From Multifurca ochricompacta (taxonomy: Eukaryota > Basidiomycota > Agaricomycetes > Russulales > Russulaceae): a stretch of DNA of 64,000 bases. Below the pieces are notes generated by a model. It saw only the letters and a list, made by a program, of their open reading frames with translations, was not told the origin of the DNA and ran no database searches. Positions 11,106 to 22,924 of this stretch are shown here, one piece after another (within the stretch, counting starts at the first letter, position 1; every line of letters starts with the position of its first letter). The position numbers were made by a program, and so were the translations under genes. The stretch covers positions 1 through 64,000 of the forward strand of contig WTXG01000095.1 in NCBI GenBank assembly GCA_022496185.1. Direction: 5' to 3'.

Positions 11106-11110
11106 TGAGC

Positions 11111-11411
11111 GTCTATTGATAAGAGATACGGAGTCAGGTGGGCCCGAATATACGAAAGCGGAGGGCGTAAAGCCTGGCTTCTGATAGGGTATTAAGTAAG
11201 TGTCCGGTCTTAAAGATAAAGAGATAAGGGTAAACATAAGCAAGTACAAACAACGAGTCAATATGTATACACAACAGTCACGGGGAGGGGAGCAGGGCAT
11301 GTGAGGGATCCCAGGATGGGGACGTGATCAAGAAGTGAAGGGTAGGTGGAAGGGCAGGGTCCACAGCAGGGATGGTGAAGAAAAGTGGGGTACTAGGCCC
11401 TGGTCATAACA
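11111..11411 (-). repeat. 3' LTR of element R, second part
   Basis: It continues the LTR broken at 2927 and ends CCCTGGTCATAACA at 11411, the mirror of the P LTR start. It aligns with 17946-18254 of the R 5' LTR. Confidence 0.92.
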
Positions 11412-11442
11412 TCACCCTCCTTTCTGGTTCGAGCTGACCCAG

Positions 11443-12630
11443 CTAGAAACGCGCACCATCATCATCCTGTACCAAGTCCACATAGTCATCTGCCAAATTC
11501 CGATCTTCGGTGGTGTAGGTTTCATCGGCTGCGCATTGGTGCATGCGCAAGAAGCCATACGGACCACGTCATCCGCATTGCCTGCACATGTCGTAGACCG
11601 GGCAATCGAGCTCACGGTGTCCTGCATTATGACGCAGACATTTGCCGCACCATCCCGATGGGTTAACGATTGTCGGGGCGACGCCTATACGGCGGAAGAT
11701 GCAGAAGCGGCTCCAATGTAAATTACTTCAGCAGTGTCGACACCACTTGCAATTGAGCGGGCAGTTCCAGCTAATGTGATACTTGCTATCGCATCGCCAG
11801 CATGTCTCGCCCTGGGGGTTCTCGTGCATCCGTGGCATTTCGAATCGATTCGGCAGTAATTGTGGGGTGGCCCCTAACGATTGTGGAGGGAGGGGTTGGG
11901 CATATGTGTCGGCGTACCTTTCAGCGATGGTTTGGTATGCATCCCCGATCTCTAGCCTCTTCCGAATCTCCACTAACTCCTGTTCAATCTGGAACATCCC
12001 GCTAGTCAGTCGGGTCATCATCTTCGCGTGCTCTTTGTATTGTTTGTTGAGCATCGTGCGCAACGTCAGAGTCTTCCGCAGTCTCATTACTTCGGCTTTG
12101 AGACGCGGGAGGCGCATGTCGCTCAGCACCTCATCGATTGCAAAGGTGCGAGAGTCTTCAGCGGCCAGATGCCCCAGCTGCTCATCGGTCATCGTGTGGT
12201 GCAGCCGTCCTGTATACCTTTCTTCCAGATAGACTGGGGCTCCATAGACTGGGCCACCCTTCTTCATACAACCAGTGACATCCATCCCTCCATTCGTATA
12301 AAAGATGTATTTGGCGATGGCCGTCATCCCATCGGCCATGGTGATTTCGAGAGGGAAGTACATCAAGGAATTGGGATTGTTAGCAATGAATGGGAATTCT
12401 GGTACCTCGTCGTCCGATTCCATGCCTAGTAGGTCATTTGGGTGTGGCTCTTCACTGTGGTCAAAGTCGTCGTTTGGGTTGGGGGACTGATTCTTGACTC
12501 GAGCTTCGGTGGCCTCGTAGTCGATGGGCGAAGAGGGACGTGTAGAGGGATGGGCGGAGGGGAAGTTTTCGACAACTACGGAGGTGGCAGTGAAGGCGTC
12601 AATGGCAGCATTGGCAGCGATGAAGGACAT
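11443..12630 (-). pseudogene. ORF3 of element R
   Basis: The minus-strand ATG at 12630 gives MSFIAANAAIDAF and the frame runs to TAG at 11443-11445: 395 codons plus stop, with one internal TGA at 11728-11730 where element P has CGG. It is the best copy of the third ORF. It has an acidic N-terminus, the YFPLEITMADG and FYTNGGMD blocks, a coiled coil (about residues 175-245) and a CCHC knuckle (CWRCDSKYHISWNC, about residues 280-293), followed by more Cys/His clusters. It lies directly downstream of pol, between the chromodomain and the 3' LTR, where errantiviruses carry env, but it has no signal peptide or membrane segment. The function is unknown; a second nucleocapsid or chaperone-like protein is one guess. 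Confidence 0.85.
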
Positions 12631-12707
12631 GATTGATTGGATAGTGGTAGGACATTGCTGGGGGAGCATGTACTGGGGAGTTTGATTGGGGTCTCAGGTG
12701 GTTCCTT

Positions 12708-15700
12708 TTAATCATTTCTGGGCGTGTCTGGATGTCGGGCATGGAACTCCGAAATAAGGGCCAGGGCGAAGATATTCCTGGCTGGCTCCCACGAACTGTT
12801 GGAGTCTGGGAATCCCTTCCACTTGACTAGGTAGTGCATCTTGTGCCCTCGGCCTTTTCTCATTGAGTCTAGAATGTGCTCCACTTCCCACTCCGCTTCT
12901 CCATCGATAAGGTCAGGTGGAGGTCTTGGGAAGTTTTCCCCATGAAGGGACGTCTCTTTGTATGGTGTCAGAAGCTTGGCATGGAAGACGGGATGAATCT
13001 TCCATTTGGGCGGCAATCACAGTTCATATGACACATCTGACAGCTTCCTTGTTATCTGGAAGGGGCCGTGACGTCGGGGCGCTAGTTTGGCTGAGGGGTG
13101 TGACGTGTGAATATTCCTTCCCTCGAGCCAGACCCAGTCATTGGGCTGATAAGGTGTGAACGCGCTTGGCTGCGCAGCTAAGGCTTGCTGTGCTTTTGCC
13201 AGATTTTCATTGGCCGATTGCCGTAAGTCTTCCCATTGGTGTATTCGTTGGGTTACTGAAGGGACATTCATGGGCTTATCTGTCCACGTGGTGTGCGGGG
13301 TCCAGCCCATGATAAGGGAGAAAGGGGTAGCCTTTGTCGTTCCATTGGGCCATGAGTTGTGTGCAAATTCCGCAGTTGACAGCCATTCTGCCCAGTCGTT
13401 TTGTCGTTCATTACACCAGAACTGAAGATACTGCTCCAACCATTGGTTCGTTTGTTCAGATTGTCCATCTGTCTGCGGATGGTAAGCCATAGAGATGTTC
13501 TGTGCAATGCCCAGTTTTTTACACAGGGCTCTGGCAAATGTGGATGTAAATCGGGTATCTCTGTCGGATATAATCTTCTTGGGGAGACCATAGTGGCGGT
13601 ATACATGATCCAGGTATAGTCTTGCCACTCCTTCTGCCGTGATCATCTCATTACAAGGTATAAACAGGGCTGCCTTGGAACAATCATGGTCAGTGATTGT
13701 GAGAATGGTATCAAAGCCCAGTGATTCAGGTAGTTTGACGATAAAGTCCATTGCAATGGTTTGGAAAGGGGTTGACGATATGGGGGTAATGGGGTTCATC
13801 GGTGGGATTTTCGGGTGTGTATTTACTTTGTTTGCTTGGCATGCTGCACATCCTTGCACATAGTTCTCAACGTCCTTTTTCATGTTAGGCCACCAGTAGT
13901 CACGTTTGGCAAGGGTGTAAGTATTGGCAATGCCAGGGTGTCCTGCAGAGGGGAGGTCATGGTGAAAATGGATCACCCCCCTCTTAATGTTGTCGCCACC
14001 GGTGACAACAGTCGATCACTGTCTTTCCACCACAGGCCGTTGATTCTTTCAAGTTGTGCGCATCGGCCCATGAACGGCATAGTTCTTGGTTCATGTTTTG
14101 GAAACTTGTGCCCACAGGTCCATATCGTGGAGGCTGATTACGGCGGTCTTCGCAAACACTTCCTCAGGAAGAACAGTGACGTCGTTATTGTCATCCTCTC
14201 CGGTATGCATGTCCGGCCTTCGTGACAACAGTCTGCCTCACTTTTGACTTCCTGCAATGTGTTTCAGGGTGAAGTTATACTCTTCGAGTTCCAGAACCTC
14301 TCCGCTACGTGTCGGCTGATTTTATGGGGTTCCTTCCAATACAGCAAATTGGAATGATCAGTGTGGATGACAGTCTTATGGGGGGTTCCTGCCAGGTAAG
14401 GCCCCAGTGTCGCAATGCTTTGACAATGGCTAGAAGCTCTCTGTCCCAGATATCATAGTTTCTCTCTGCCGGCAGAAGGTTTCAGAGTAATATGCCACTG
14501 GATGAAGTGTCTGCATGCATCTCTTTGGTACAGTACTGCTCCATTTGCGAAGTGAGAGGCTCCACTTCCAGCTCAAAGGGGCGGCTTAAATCGGGTTGAA
14601 TGAGTACTGGTTCTGAGCCAACGATATCTCTAATTTGCTCAAATGCCTGTTGCTGTGCGGCTTCCCAATGCCATGGTACATCCTTCTTTAAGAGATCGTT
14701 CAGTGGTCGTGCAACGCCTGAAAACCCCTTGACGAAGCATCGGTAGAAGTTACAGAATCCGATGAATGATCGGACGTCTTTGACGCAGGTCGGTACAGGC
14801 CATTCTCGAATCCCTTGCACTTTGATGGGATCCATGCTACTCGTCCTCCCTCTAGAATGACTCCCAGGTATTCGACGCTTCGTTGTTCAAAGGAGCATTT
14901 GGCTGGTTTGAGGTATAGGTCGTGTTCGTGTAGTATGTCTAGTACCTGGTGCACTCGTTCTCGGTGATGGCTTAGGTCGTCGGAGGTAGCTACCAGGATG
15001 TCATCCATATAGACCACGACTTCACCAGTAAGAATAAGGTCGCGGAATATGTGGTTCATCATGGACTGAAACGTTGCCGGTGAATTCGTAAGGCCAAAGA
15101 ACATACATTCGGCTCGAACAACCCTTGATTCGTTTTGAACGCCGCTTTACATTGGTCCCTTCCTTGATCCTGACATTGTTGTAACCCCATCGCACATCCA
15201 TTTTGGAAAAGAGGGACTTATCCCTCATGGTGTCGATGAGTTCAGAAATCAGTGGTAGGGGATAGGCATTCTTTACAGTGTACGCATTGATCTTTCGTAT
15301 CCTGGACAGGTCGTAGCTTGCCATCCTTCTTTTTGATGAAGAAGAAGGGCGAGGCATACTGCGATTGGACGGGCGAATATACCCTTGGCCAGATGTTCTT
15401 CCAGGAATTCCGTGAGTGCAGTTTGTTCGGACTGGGACAGTGGATAGATTTTACAATCTATTGCGGCCGGTGTATCAGGGAGAAGGTCTATGGCATGATC
15501 CCATGGTCGCTCTGGAGGAAAGCGATGTGACTCTTCTTCAGAGAATACCTTCCAGTGTCACTGGTAAACATCTGGTACTACATCGTGGTAGGTCTTCTCA
15601 TTCTGTCCTTGTACTGCCTTCTGGGCCAGCTCCGATGCTTTGGTGACGTAGCAGTAGCCGGGATCCTCCTCTGTACGCACGGTCCTTGCTACCGGATGTC

Positions 15701-16168
15701 GAATCGCATAATCATAGCCTATCGATGTAATGATCGTTGGGTATGAGTCCTTATCCATTGTCGCGTCAGCCCAGTTTATTTTTGGTTCGAAGGCTGCAAG
15801 CCATGGATAACCCAAGATAAGATCTTCGTCTCCTAGGTCGGTAATTAGGAAACGAATGGTCCTTGTTATTTCCCCAACCTGGACTCTTAGATCCGTGTAG
15901 TGGGTGATCTTGCCAGCACGGTTGGCCGTTCCATCAATGTTCCAAATATTCTTTTCCTGGGGAAGTGCCAGCCTCCCAGGCCCATTGTTTTAATCAGTCG
16001 TGGGTGAATGAAGTTATCTGTGGCTCCAGAGTCCACTAATATATCTCGGTTGGCCATCCTCTGTGTAGTTTCAAAATGAACTGGTATTTTTAATGACTTG
16101 AATCGACTAGCATACACAGAGGTGACATGGAGTGCTCGTGCCCAGGCTGATGGGTTTGAGCCTAACAA
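12708..16168 (-). pseudogene. pol: pol of element R
   Basis: Minus-strand gypsy pol. Protease: ILVDSGATDNFIHP (about 16050). RT: SKMDVRWGYNNVRIKEG (about 15200) and an intact YMDD (VVVYMDDILVATS, about 15010). RNase H remnants lie at about 13990-14640. Integrase is open from 13976 to 13017 with the H2C2 finger, TDHD, the ISDRDTRF block and the QTDGQSEQTN block. The TGA at about 13014 separates it from the rest of the chromodomain module (YLVKWKGFPDSNSSWEP), open to 12708. Several frameshifts lie upstream of integrase, so the polyprotein is dead. The integrase is the best preserved in this family here. Confidence 0.9.
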
Positions 16169-17649
16169 AAATCCTTCTTTGCAAACGCCTTCTCACTAAG
16201 ATGGCGCATACTTCTTCACTCTCCTTCATCATATTAGCCCATATATCCTGAGCTTTCTCCTCTTTGATCGTTTATCCACAGCGGGTGGGTTGTTAGAACA
16301 GGGGCTTCGGCTGTGGTGGTTGCAGCCGTGACACGTACTCCCTTCTTGGGGCAATCCCGGGACATATGCCTAGTGCTCTACAGTGGAAGCACCGTCCTTC
16401 CTTCATTAATGTCTGTCGTTCATCTTCCGTGAGCGCTGCCCAGGCTCGGGTGCGGTCCGCAGAGGTGTCCATAGCATTTGGATCCCTCTGGGCATGCTGG
16501 GCAGGCTTCACCCGAAAGCCGTTTTCCATTGGTCTCGTGTCTTTCCTTTTTTGTATCAACTCCAAAGCGTGTTTGGAAGTCAAGGTATCCTGTTGTTGTC
16601 GTCGGGCGCATCGACCCAGCATCCCAGTCATGAGGATGGTGAAACTGGATTATGTTTTTGACCAAGGGATTTGGCAACCCTTGTGAAAAGAGGTCCAACG
16701 TGGCCTCTTCTCTGTATCATAGCCAGCCCTATTTGCAGACTTCTAAACTTGGCGACATATGCGTCCAACTCTCCCTTTTCCATTCTAAGGGACTTTAGTT
16801 CTCAGGCTGCCTTCTGCTTGGCCTGCCCATCCGTGAAGGCATCTTAAACCGCTCAGCGATGGTCTCCCAAAGACCTTCACTGTGGTACGACACCCACTTT
16901 TGATTTGTTCATTCAGCCATTCCAGCTGCTCCATGGTCCAGTCGTCAACCGCATCCCCCCGAATCAGGAAAGGAACAGATTGGCTGTTGAAATGGATTGA
17001 CAATCTGGGGACGTCATGGTTGAAGTTCTTAAAGGTGTGAACTCCAGCATGAATTTTTTGCTCTGTGAGCGGTCCCCGGTGAATGTCTGGGGAAGCACTC
17101 CGATAATCGTCCGATGGGGGGGGAATGTTTGGTGGTGCTGCCACTGGGGCTGGTGGGGCAGGGTCTGGAAGCTGGGCGGCAATGGTAGACATGTTTTGGT
17201 AAAACGGGGTGACGGTGTTGGTGGATTGTATAGAGATCTGGGGAGTTGTCAAAGCAGGGGCTCTGAACGTGACAACTTCGGTGCAACTGGGGCTGTAGAC
17301 AACGCTAATACCAGTGCTTCTTCGCTATGTTCTTCTACTACTCCTCTGGTTCGGAGTCCGTGACAATGGCCGGGGGATTTTCTCTCCACGGCCTAGTCCA
17401 AATTCAGGTGGGGCGGGTCCTGTAGTGACCCAAGAGTGTTGGCTGTCCGAGTATCGGATGCGTACCAAACTCTCTTTTCGTGTCGTATTCTACTGGTTGG
17501 TATCTTCCGTCGTGATAGACGTAGTATCCAAACTCGGACTCAAAGTCTTTCCAGGTGGCAGAGCCAAGTACTTGCTGTGAAAGATTATTCTCGTCTCTGC
17601 GTTCGATGAGTTCTTCCCGGAAGAGGGTCTGACTGCGGCTGGAAGCCAC
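16163..17649 (-). pseudogene. gag: gag of element R
   Basis: Same gag as in P, on the minus strand. It starts at the conserved GTGGCTTCC (17649), with blocks TWKDFESEFGYYVYHDGRYQ, STIAAQLPDPAPPAPVA, FTGDRSQSKKFM-like, and LFSQGLPNPLVKNIIQFHH. The region of the CCHC knuckle (about 16370) is damaged. Several single-base shifts scatter the reading over all three frames. CGA codons survive here at the two sites that are TGA in P. Confidence 0.85.
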
Positions 17650-17668
17650 TGTGAGAGACTCGACTTGA

Positions 17669-18254
17669 TGTTACGTCTGGTGTGAGACGTTCTGCACGAC
17701 TTGTGCGACAGCTTGTACATTCGTTCAGATAAGAGATCAATAAGACCTCTTGGAGTTCGAGTGGGTGAGTCAAAGTCAACGGGGCTGTTCCCGAGTGACG
17801 ATGTTGAGCGGAAAGTGCCAAAAGCACTGAGATGGTCAGTCAAAGGTTTCAAGGGGAAGTCCAGAAGACAAACACCGATGTATTCAATAAGTCGAGTCTG
17901 AAGCTACAGTGTAGTCTACAGCGGGCTTATATACGTAATGAGGTGAGCGTCTATCGATAAGAGATACGGAGTCAAGTGGGCCCAAATATACGAAAGCAGA
18001 GGGCGTAAAGCCTGGCTTCTGATAGGGTATTAAGTAAGTGTCCGGTCTTAGAGATAAAGAGATAAGCGATAAGGAAGTCGTAAACAAAGGTAATCAACGG
18101 TACACATAGGCAAGCAATGGTCACGGGGAGGGGAGTAAGGCATGTGAGGGATCCCAGGATGGGGACATGATCAAGAAGTGGAGGGTAGGCGGAAGGGAAG
18201 GGTCCGCAGCAGGGAGAGTGAAGAAAAGTGGGGTACTAGGCCCTAGTCGTAACA
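17669..18254 (-). repeat. 5' LTR of element R
   Basis: 586 bp, TGTTACGTCTGG to CTAGTCGTAACA as read on the plus strand. It is intact and the same length as both P LTRs. The right flank is CGGAG, which begins a further LTR fragment. Confidence 0.93.
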
Positions 18255-18510
18255 CGGAGGGCATAAAGCCTGGCTTCTGATAGGGTACTAAGTAAGTGTC
18301 TGGTCTTAAAGATAAAGAGATAACGAGATAAGGAGGTAAACATAGGTACACAGTCCGTCAACAGATACAAAGCGAGTCACGGGGATGGAAGCAAGGCACG
18401 TGAAGGATCCCAGGACGGAGACGTGATCAGGAAGTGCAAGGTGGGTGGCAAGGAGGGGTCGTCGTTGGGGAGGTGAAAGAAAATGGGGACAGACGGTAGA
18501 GGTTGTAACA
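18255..18510 (-). repeat. Partial gypsy LTR next to the R 5' LTR
   Basis: It begins inside the LTR sequence (CGGAGGGCATAAAGCCTGG, matching about 17997-18015) and ends at a true terminus, GGTTGTAACA at 18501-18510. It is a second, truncated copy of the same LTR in the same orientation, directly abutting the LINE. Confidence 0.85.
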
Positions 18511-19654
18511 CATGTCCCCTCCTGCTGGAAGGCTGTGCTTACAGTAGTCTTGCCTAAGCCTGACCAACTGGACTACTCCCTTGCCAAGGCACATTGCCCT
18601 ATCTCCCTCCTGGAGACCCTTGGCAAGCTTCTGGAAAAGTGTGTGGCCAAACGCCTTACATTCAACATTGACACACACCAGACTCTTTCCTCTGCACAAT
18701 TCGGGGCACATGCGCATTCCTGCTGCCTCAACTCTGCTCTCTCACTTGTTCATGATGTCACCATGGCCCAGTCCCACAGCTTTGTCTGTGGAATTGTCCT
18801 CTTTGACATATCAGGTTTCTTTGATCACATCCACCCCACTCAATGTGCCCACATCATCTCCCAACTGGGCCACCACCCCAGCCTGTCTGGCTGGATACAT
18901 TCTTTCCTCACTGGCCACACAGCCTCACTCTCATTCAACAACACCACTGGGCCCCCAATCCCACTCCACATTGGCACCCCACAAGGTTCCCCACTCTCCC
19001 CTGTCCTATCCACACTCTACACAAGCCCCCTCCTTGCGTTGGCTGCTAAGTGGACAGGATGCTGTCTATCCATGTATGTGGATGACGGCCTCCTGTTTGC
19101 TTGGGGTGCCACCTGGGATGATGTCACGGCCTCGTTAGAGGCACACTTCCGCATTGTACTGGATTGGCTGTCCTGGGCTGGGATGTCCACTGACCCAGAC
19201 AAGACAGAAGCCCTCTTCTTCTCAAGAGCTAGGACCCAGAACCTCCCTCCCCCTCACATCTGGCTGCCAGACCCAGAACACAACACATACTTCAAGGTTG
19301 TACCCAGTCCCTCAGTTTGATACCTTGGTTTTTACTTTACCAAGAACCTCTCTTGGCACCTGCATGTACAGATCATGTGCTGATGTGCATGCACCTCCAT
19401 CCACACCCTCTCTGCCCTAGGCAACTCTGCCTGGGCATCACTATGGCTAACTGGCACCTTGTCCTTAATGCCATCTGCCTCCCAGTCCTGTCCTATGGGT
19501 GCCAACTCTGGATAGGTACCAAACAATCCACTGGACTGATCAAGCTCCTACAGGGAGTCACCAATCAGATCATCCACAAGATAGCTGGGGCCTTTCACAC
19601 CACACCCCGTGCCCCCCTCCATGAGCTAATCCGGCTCCTTCCCATGAAACAGTA
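18511..19654 (+). pseudogene. LINE reverse transcriptase, 5'-truncated, part 1
   Basis: Non-LTR reverse transcriptase, probably of the Tad-like fungal group. It starts within the fingers (WKAVLTVVLPKPDQLDYSLAKAHCPISLL). It then shows the F-D motif as LFDISGFFDHI (about 18807), TPQGSPLSPVLSTLYTSPLL (about 18978) and the catalytic YVDD (about 19075). TGA at 19318 and about 19381 interrupts it, then a frameshift leads into CLPVLSYGCQLW (about 19477). It is cut at TA (19653-19654) by a palindromic DNA transposon; the reading resumes at 21279. Confidence 0.88.
19653..19654. other. TA target duplication, left copy
   Basis: TA at 19653-19654 and at 21277-21278 flank the palindromic element. LINE codons LLPMKQY on the left join IHKLADVSSLQ on the right if one TA and the element are taken out. 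Confidence 0.95.
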
Positions 19655-21276
19655 CAGTGCCTCACAAAACTGAGTCAATGTTTTGCACTTTTGCACTGTT
19701 TGTTGAATATTGCATCAGCCAAAACAAATATAAACAAAGTCTTGGTATACCATAAAAGGTACAAGATAAGGGTTATGTAATGCAACAATGATTATGTAAT
19801 TCTGATCAAAACCTGTGGAGCTATGCCCATTTCAAATTGGGGACTCATTGACTCAGTTTTGTGAGGGGGTATCAGAAATATCAGAATCTGATGCTCCACC
19901 AAATGTACAGCAACCAATCCTTAATATATGGTTACCACAGTTATCTTGATATTGATGGGACCTGGAATAGAGCTATTTAACCATGGTTTACATTCCCAGA
20001 ATATTATAATTTCCCAATGCACCCCACCTCCTCTGCTCAGAAAGAAAACATGCTCTCTCTGGCCTCTGAAGGTCATTCCACTCACACTATTGCCTCCAGA
20101 CTCAGCCTCAGCCAGTCCACAGTCTCTAGGACACTCAGAACCCTCCTTCCCAACCATCAGTCACCTCATTTTGGTCATCTTTCCAAGCTCTCTGCTACCT
20201 CTGAACATGCTATCATGATACAAATCACCACAGGAAAGGTTGGCAACACTGTCCAGGCCACAAAGCACATCAATTCCATCATCCCCAACCATGTCTCTTC
20301 ACAAACTGTGCATTGGGTTCTTAAACAACATTCATTCAAGGCTGTAACAAAGAAGAAAAGGCCACTACTCTCTGCAGTACATTGCAAGAAGCACTTAGCC
20401 TTTGCTTTGAAGTACCAAAACTGGACTATGGAGGACTGGAAGAGGGTGATTTGGTCAGATGAGACCAAAATCAACAGGTTTGGGTCAGATGCCAGTCCTC
20501 CACAGTCCACTCTCTGTACTTCAAAGCAAAGGCTTAGTGCTTCTTGCAATGTACTGCAGAGAGTAGTGGCCTTTTCTTCTTTGTTACAGCCTTGAATGAA
20601 TGTTGTTTAAGAACCCAATGCACAGTTTGTGAAGAGACATGGTTGGGGATGATGGAATTGATGTGCTTTGTGGCCTGGACAGTGTTGCCAACCTTTCCTG
20701 TGGTGATTTGTATCATGATAGCATGTTCAGAGGTAGCAGAGAGCTTGGAAAGATGACCAAAATGAGGTGACTGATGGTTGGGAAGGAGGGTTCTGAGTGT
20801 CCTAGAGACTGTGGACTGGCTGAGGCTGAGTCTGGAGGCAATAGTGTGAGTGGAATGACCTTCAGAGGCCAGAGAGAGCATGTTTTCTTTCTGAGCAGAG
20901 GAGGTGGGGTGCATTGGGAAATTATAATATTCTGGGAATGTAAACCATGGTTAAATAGCTCTATTCCAGGTCCCATCAATATCAAGATAACTGTGGTAAC
21001 CATATATTAAGGATTGGTTGCTGTACATTTGGTGGAGCATCAGATTCTGATATTTCTGATACCCCCTCACAAAACTGAGTCAATGAGTCCCCAATTTGAA
21101 ATGGGCATAGCTCCACAGGTTTTGATCAGAATTACATAATCATTGTTGCATTACATAACCCTTATCTTGTACCTTTTATGGTATACCAAGACTTTGTTTA
21201 TATTTGTTTTGGCTGATGCAATATTCAACAAACAGTGCAAAAGTGCAAAACATTGACTCAGTTTTGTGAGGCACTG
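19655..21276. mobile_element. Palindromic Tc1-like half element 1 (1622 bp)
   Basis: The two halves are inverted copies with exact positional symmetry (coordinate pairs sum to 40931), so there are no indels. I found one mismatch in the inner 76 bp and none in the outer ~400 bp that I compared. Each arm encodes the N-terminal half of a Tc1/mariner transposase (HTH region AQKENMLSLASEGHSTHTIASRLSLSQS, then VIWSDETKINRFGSD with the first catalytic Asp). The C-terminal half with the other two acidic residues is missing. Outer ends are CAGTGCCTCACAAAACTGAG, and an inverted copy of that motif lies about 190 bp inside each arm. The inserted frames are 20017-20595 (+) and 20914-20534 (-). Confidence 0.93.
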
Positions 21277-22924
21277 TACATCCACAAACTCGCGGATGTC
21301 TCTTCCCTCCAGATCCGTTCCCTTCCCCCCTCCTCACAGGTCTCCCTCTGTCTACATGGACCCTCAGATGAGTCCCTTGGGACACGTTGATGGGCCTGCA
21401 GGAAGACCTCCCCACCCATGGTCCCCACTCCTCTGACCACTCTCACAGCATGGACCCCTGACCTGGTCTACACCACTGACGTGCTTGCGCTTGCCCCCTG
21501 GGACCTGCCATCCTGGGACAGACAAGTAAGCTTGCTGGGAGTTGTGCCCCCAAAAGACTGCCAATTGCAGGTAGCGGAGCTCATGGCCCTACCACGCACT
21601 GATGTGTCATTAATCCACATGTCACCCATCCTCCACAAGAGAAGCTGGCGTGATCGTACCCTGGTTGGTGCCTTGGCATCGACCCTTCTTGAATGTCAAG
21701 GGGAGTACACAATGGCATGGTGCTGTGGAGTGGGGCTGACACAGACTGATGTCAACATCTTCAGTATGGCGCAAACCATGCAATGGTTATGCGACTTTTA
21801 GTCTACAGGGGCAGTTCCAGCCCACATCTACATTATGTGCTCTTCTTCCTCTCTTCTCCTTTCTCTTCCTGCTTGAGACCCTAAATGCTTTACAGGTCCT
21901 TTTGTTCCCTTCCAATGCTCACTATCCAACTTTCTTTCTTCTCATCCAGACACCCATCTCACATTTATGTGGGTACCTGCAATGAAGACTTACAGTGCCG
22001 CGCTTGTATCAAGGAAGGCAGCAACCCACATGTGTTCTACCTCCCCCCTGGCTGCGCTCAATGAGCGACCCTCCCCAGCCAAATTCTGCTCTCTATCCGC
22101 CTCCAGGCTTTCGACAACTGGTGCCAGGAGTGGCTATGCCTCCAGGCTACTGCTGGCTCCAGTGACAACCAAGCCTACACCATCTCCCTCCCCACCCCAC
22201 CTTCAGGCTACAACCACCCCCTCTGGTCTGCTGCAACTAAACCCCAGTCAAAAACCCCTGGTGACAAAACCATGATTTATTATGGCTGGCTTACCACATC
22301 CACAGCCATGTGCCTAGCCACAGGCCATGCCTTCACTGCAGAGTATGCTGCATGCTTCCATCCCAACAAACCTGAGGCCAATCGCCTCTGCCACTGTGAC
22401 AACTCCACCCCCTACTCTCTTGAACATGTCCTGCTTGACTGCCCCCTCCATGACCTACCCCACATGGAACATTGCTACTGCATCACCTTACTCCCCTGGT
22501 CTACACCCATGGACTGGCCTGCCATCTTCAACAATAAGTTCCTCTTGGAGGACTTACTCTCCTTTATAGAACACTCCTGTGCCTTCACAGCGCTGCCTGC
22601 CTCCTTATGACCTTGCGAGCCTGGATGAGTCAAGCAGGGGTCATCAGGTAAGTCCCAGTTTGTAAATTCATGAACAGTCATTACCCTACCACACGCACTC
22701 TCTTTGAAACACCATCTTTGATTGCCCTCTCCCTAACCAAACCCATATTCTTTCCTTTTACCTCCACTCTTTCAATTAAGACCTTTCCACCAAGTGTGGT
22801 TTTACAATTCACTATTTTACCAAAATAGTTACCATCATACACTTAGTAGCCACTCTGTCCCATAGTAGCCATGTGACTTGGGACAAACCCTGAAGCATGA
22901 ATAAATTTGATTTAAAAAAAAAAA
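21277..22924 (+). pseudogene. LINE part 2, C-terminal zinc motif and poly(A) tail
   Basis: It continues LINE ORF2 (IHKLADVSSLQIRSLPP) with several frameshifts. Near the end lies the CCHC-like motif typical of LINE ORF2 C-termini (CHCDNSTPYSLEHVLLDC, about 22396-22440) and a stop at 22608-22610. The 3' UTR ends CATAGTAGCC..GACTTGGGAC..AATAAATTTGATT followed by an A run (about 22912-22924). The tail resembles that of the SINE-like repeat ending near 48035. Confidence 0.82.

Larger units (their letters stand above)
2646..18254 (-). mobile_element. Gypsy element R, minus strand, host of nested element P
   Basis: Outer limits of a chromodomain-type Ty3/gypsy element. The 5' LTR is on the right (17669-18254), the internal region is 11412-17668 and the 3' LTR is on the left, split into 2646-2927 and 11111-11411 by element P. 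The order on the minus strand is gag, pol (PR-RT-RNaseH-IN-chromodomain), ORF3. The flanking 5-mers are CATTG (left) and CGGAG (right), so no target duplication remains. Confidence 0.9.

Noticed and set aside
11443..12630. ORF3 as an env-like gene
   Set aside because: Position fits, but there is no signal peptide, transmembrane segment or cleavage site; it has a coiled coil and zinc knuckles instead.
13017..13976. Independent integrase gene on the minus strand
   Set aside because: The first codon is GTG inside the RNase H/integrase junction of element R; it is the open part of a broken pol.
20017..20595. 192-codon frame that looks like a Tc1-like transposase gene
   Set aside because: It runs across the palindrome centre: the last part is reverse-strand sequence of the other arm. 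Only the first catalytic residue is encoded, so it is not a working transposase.
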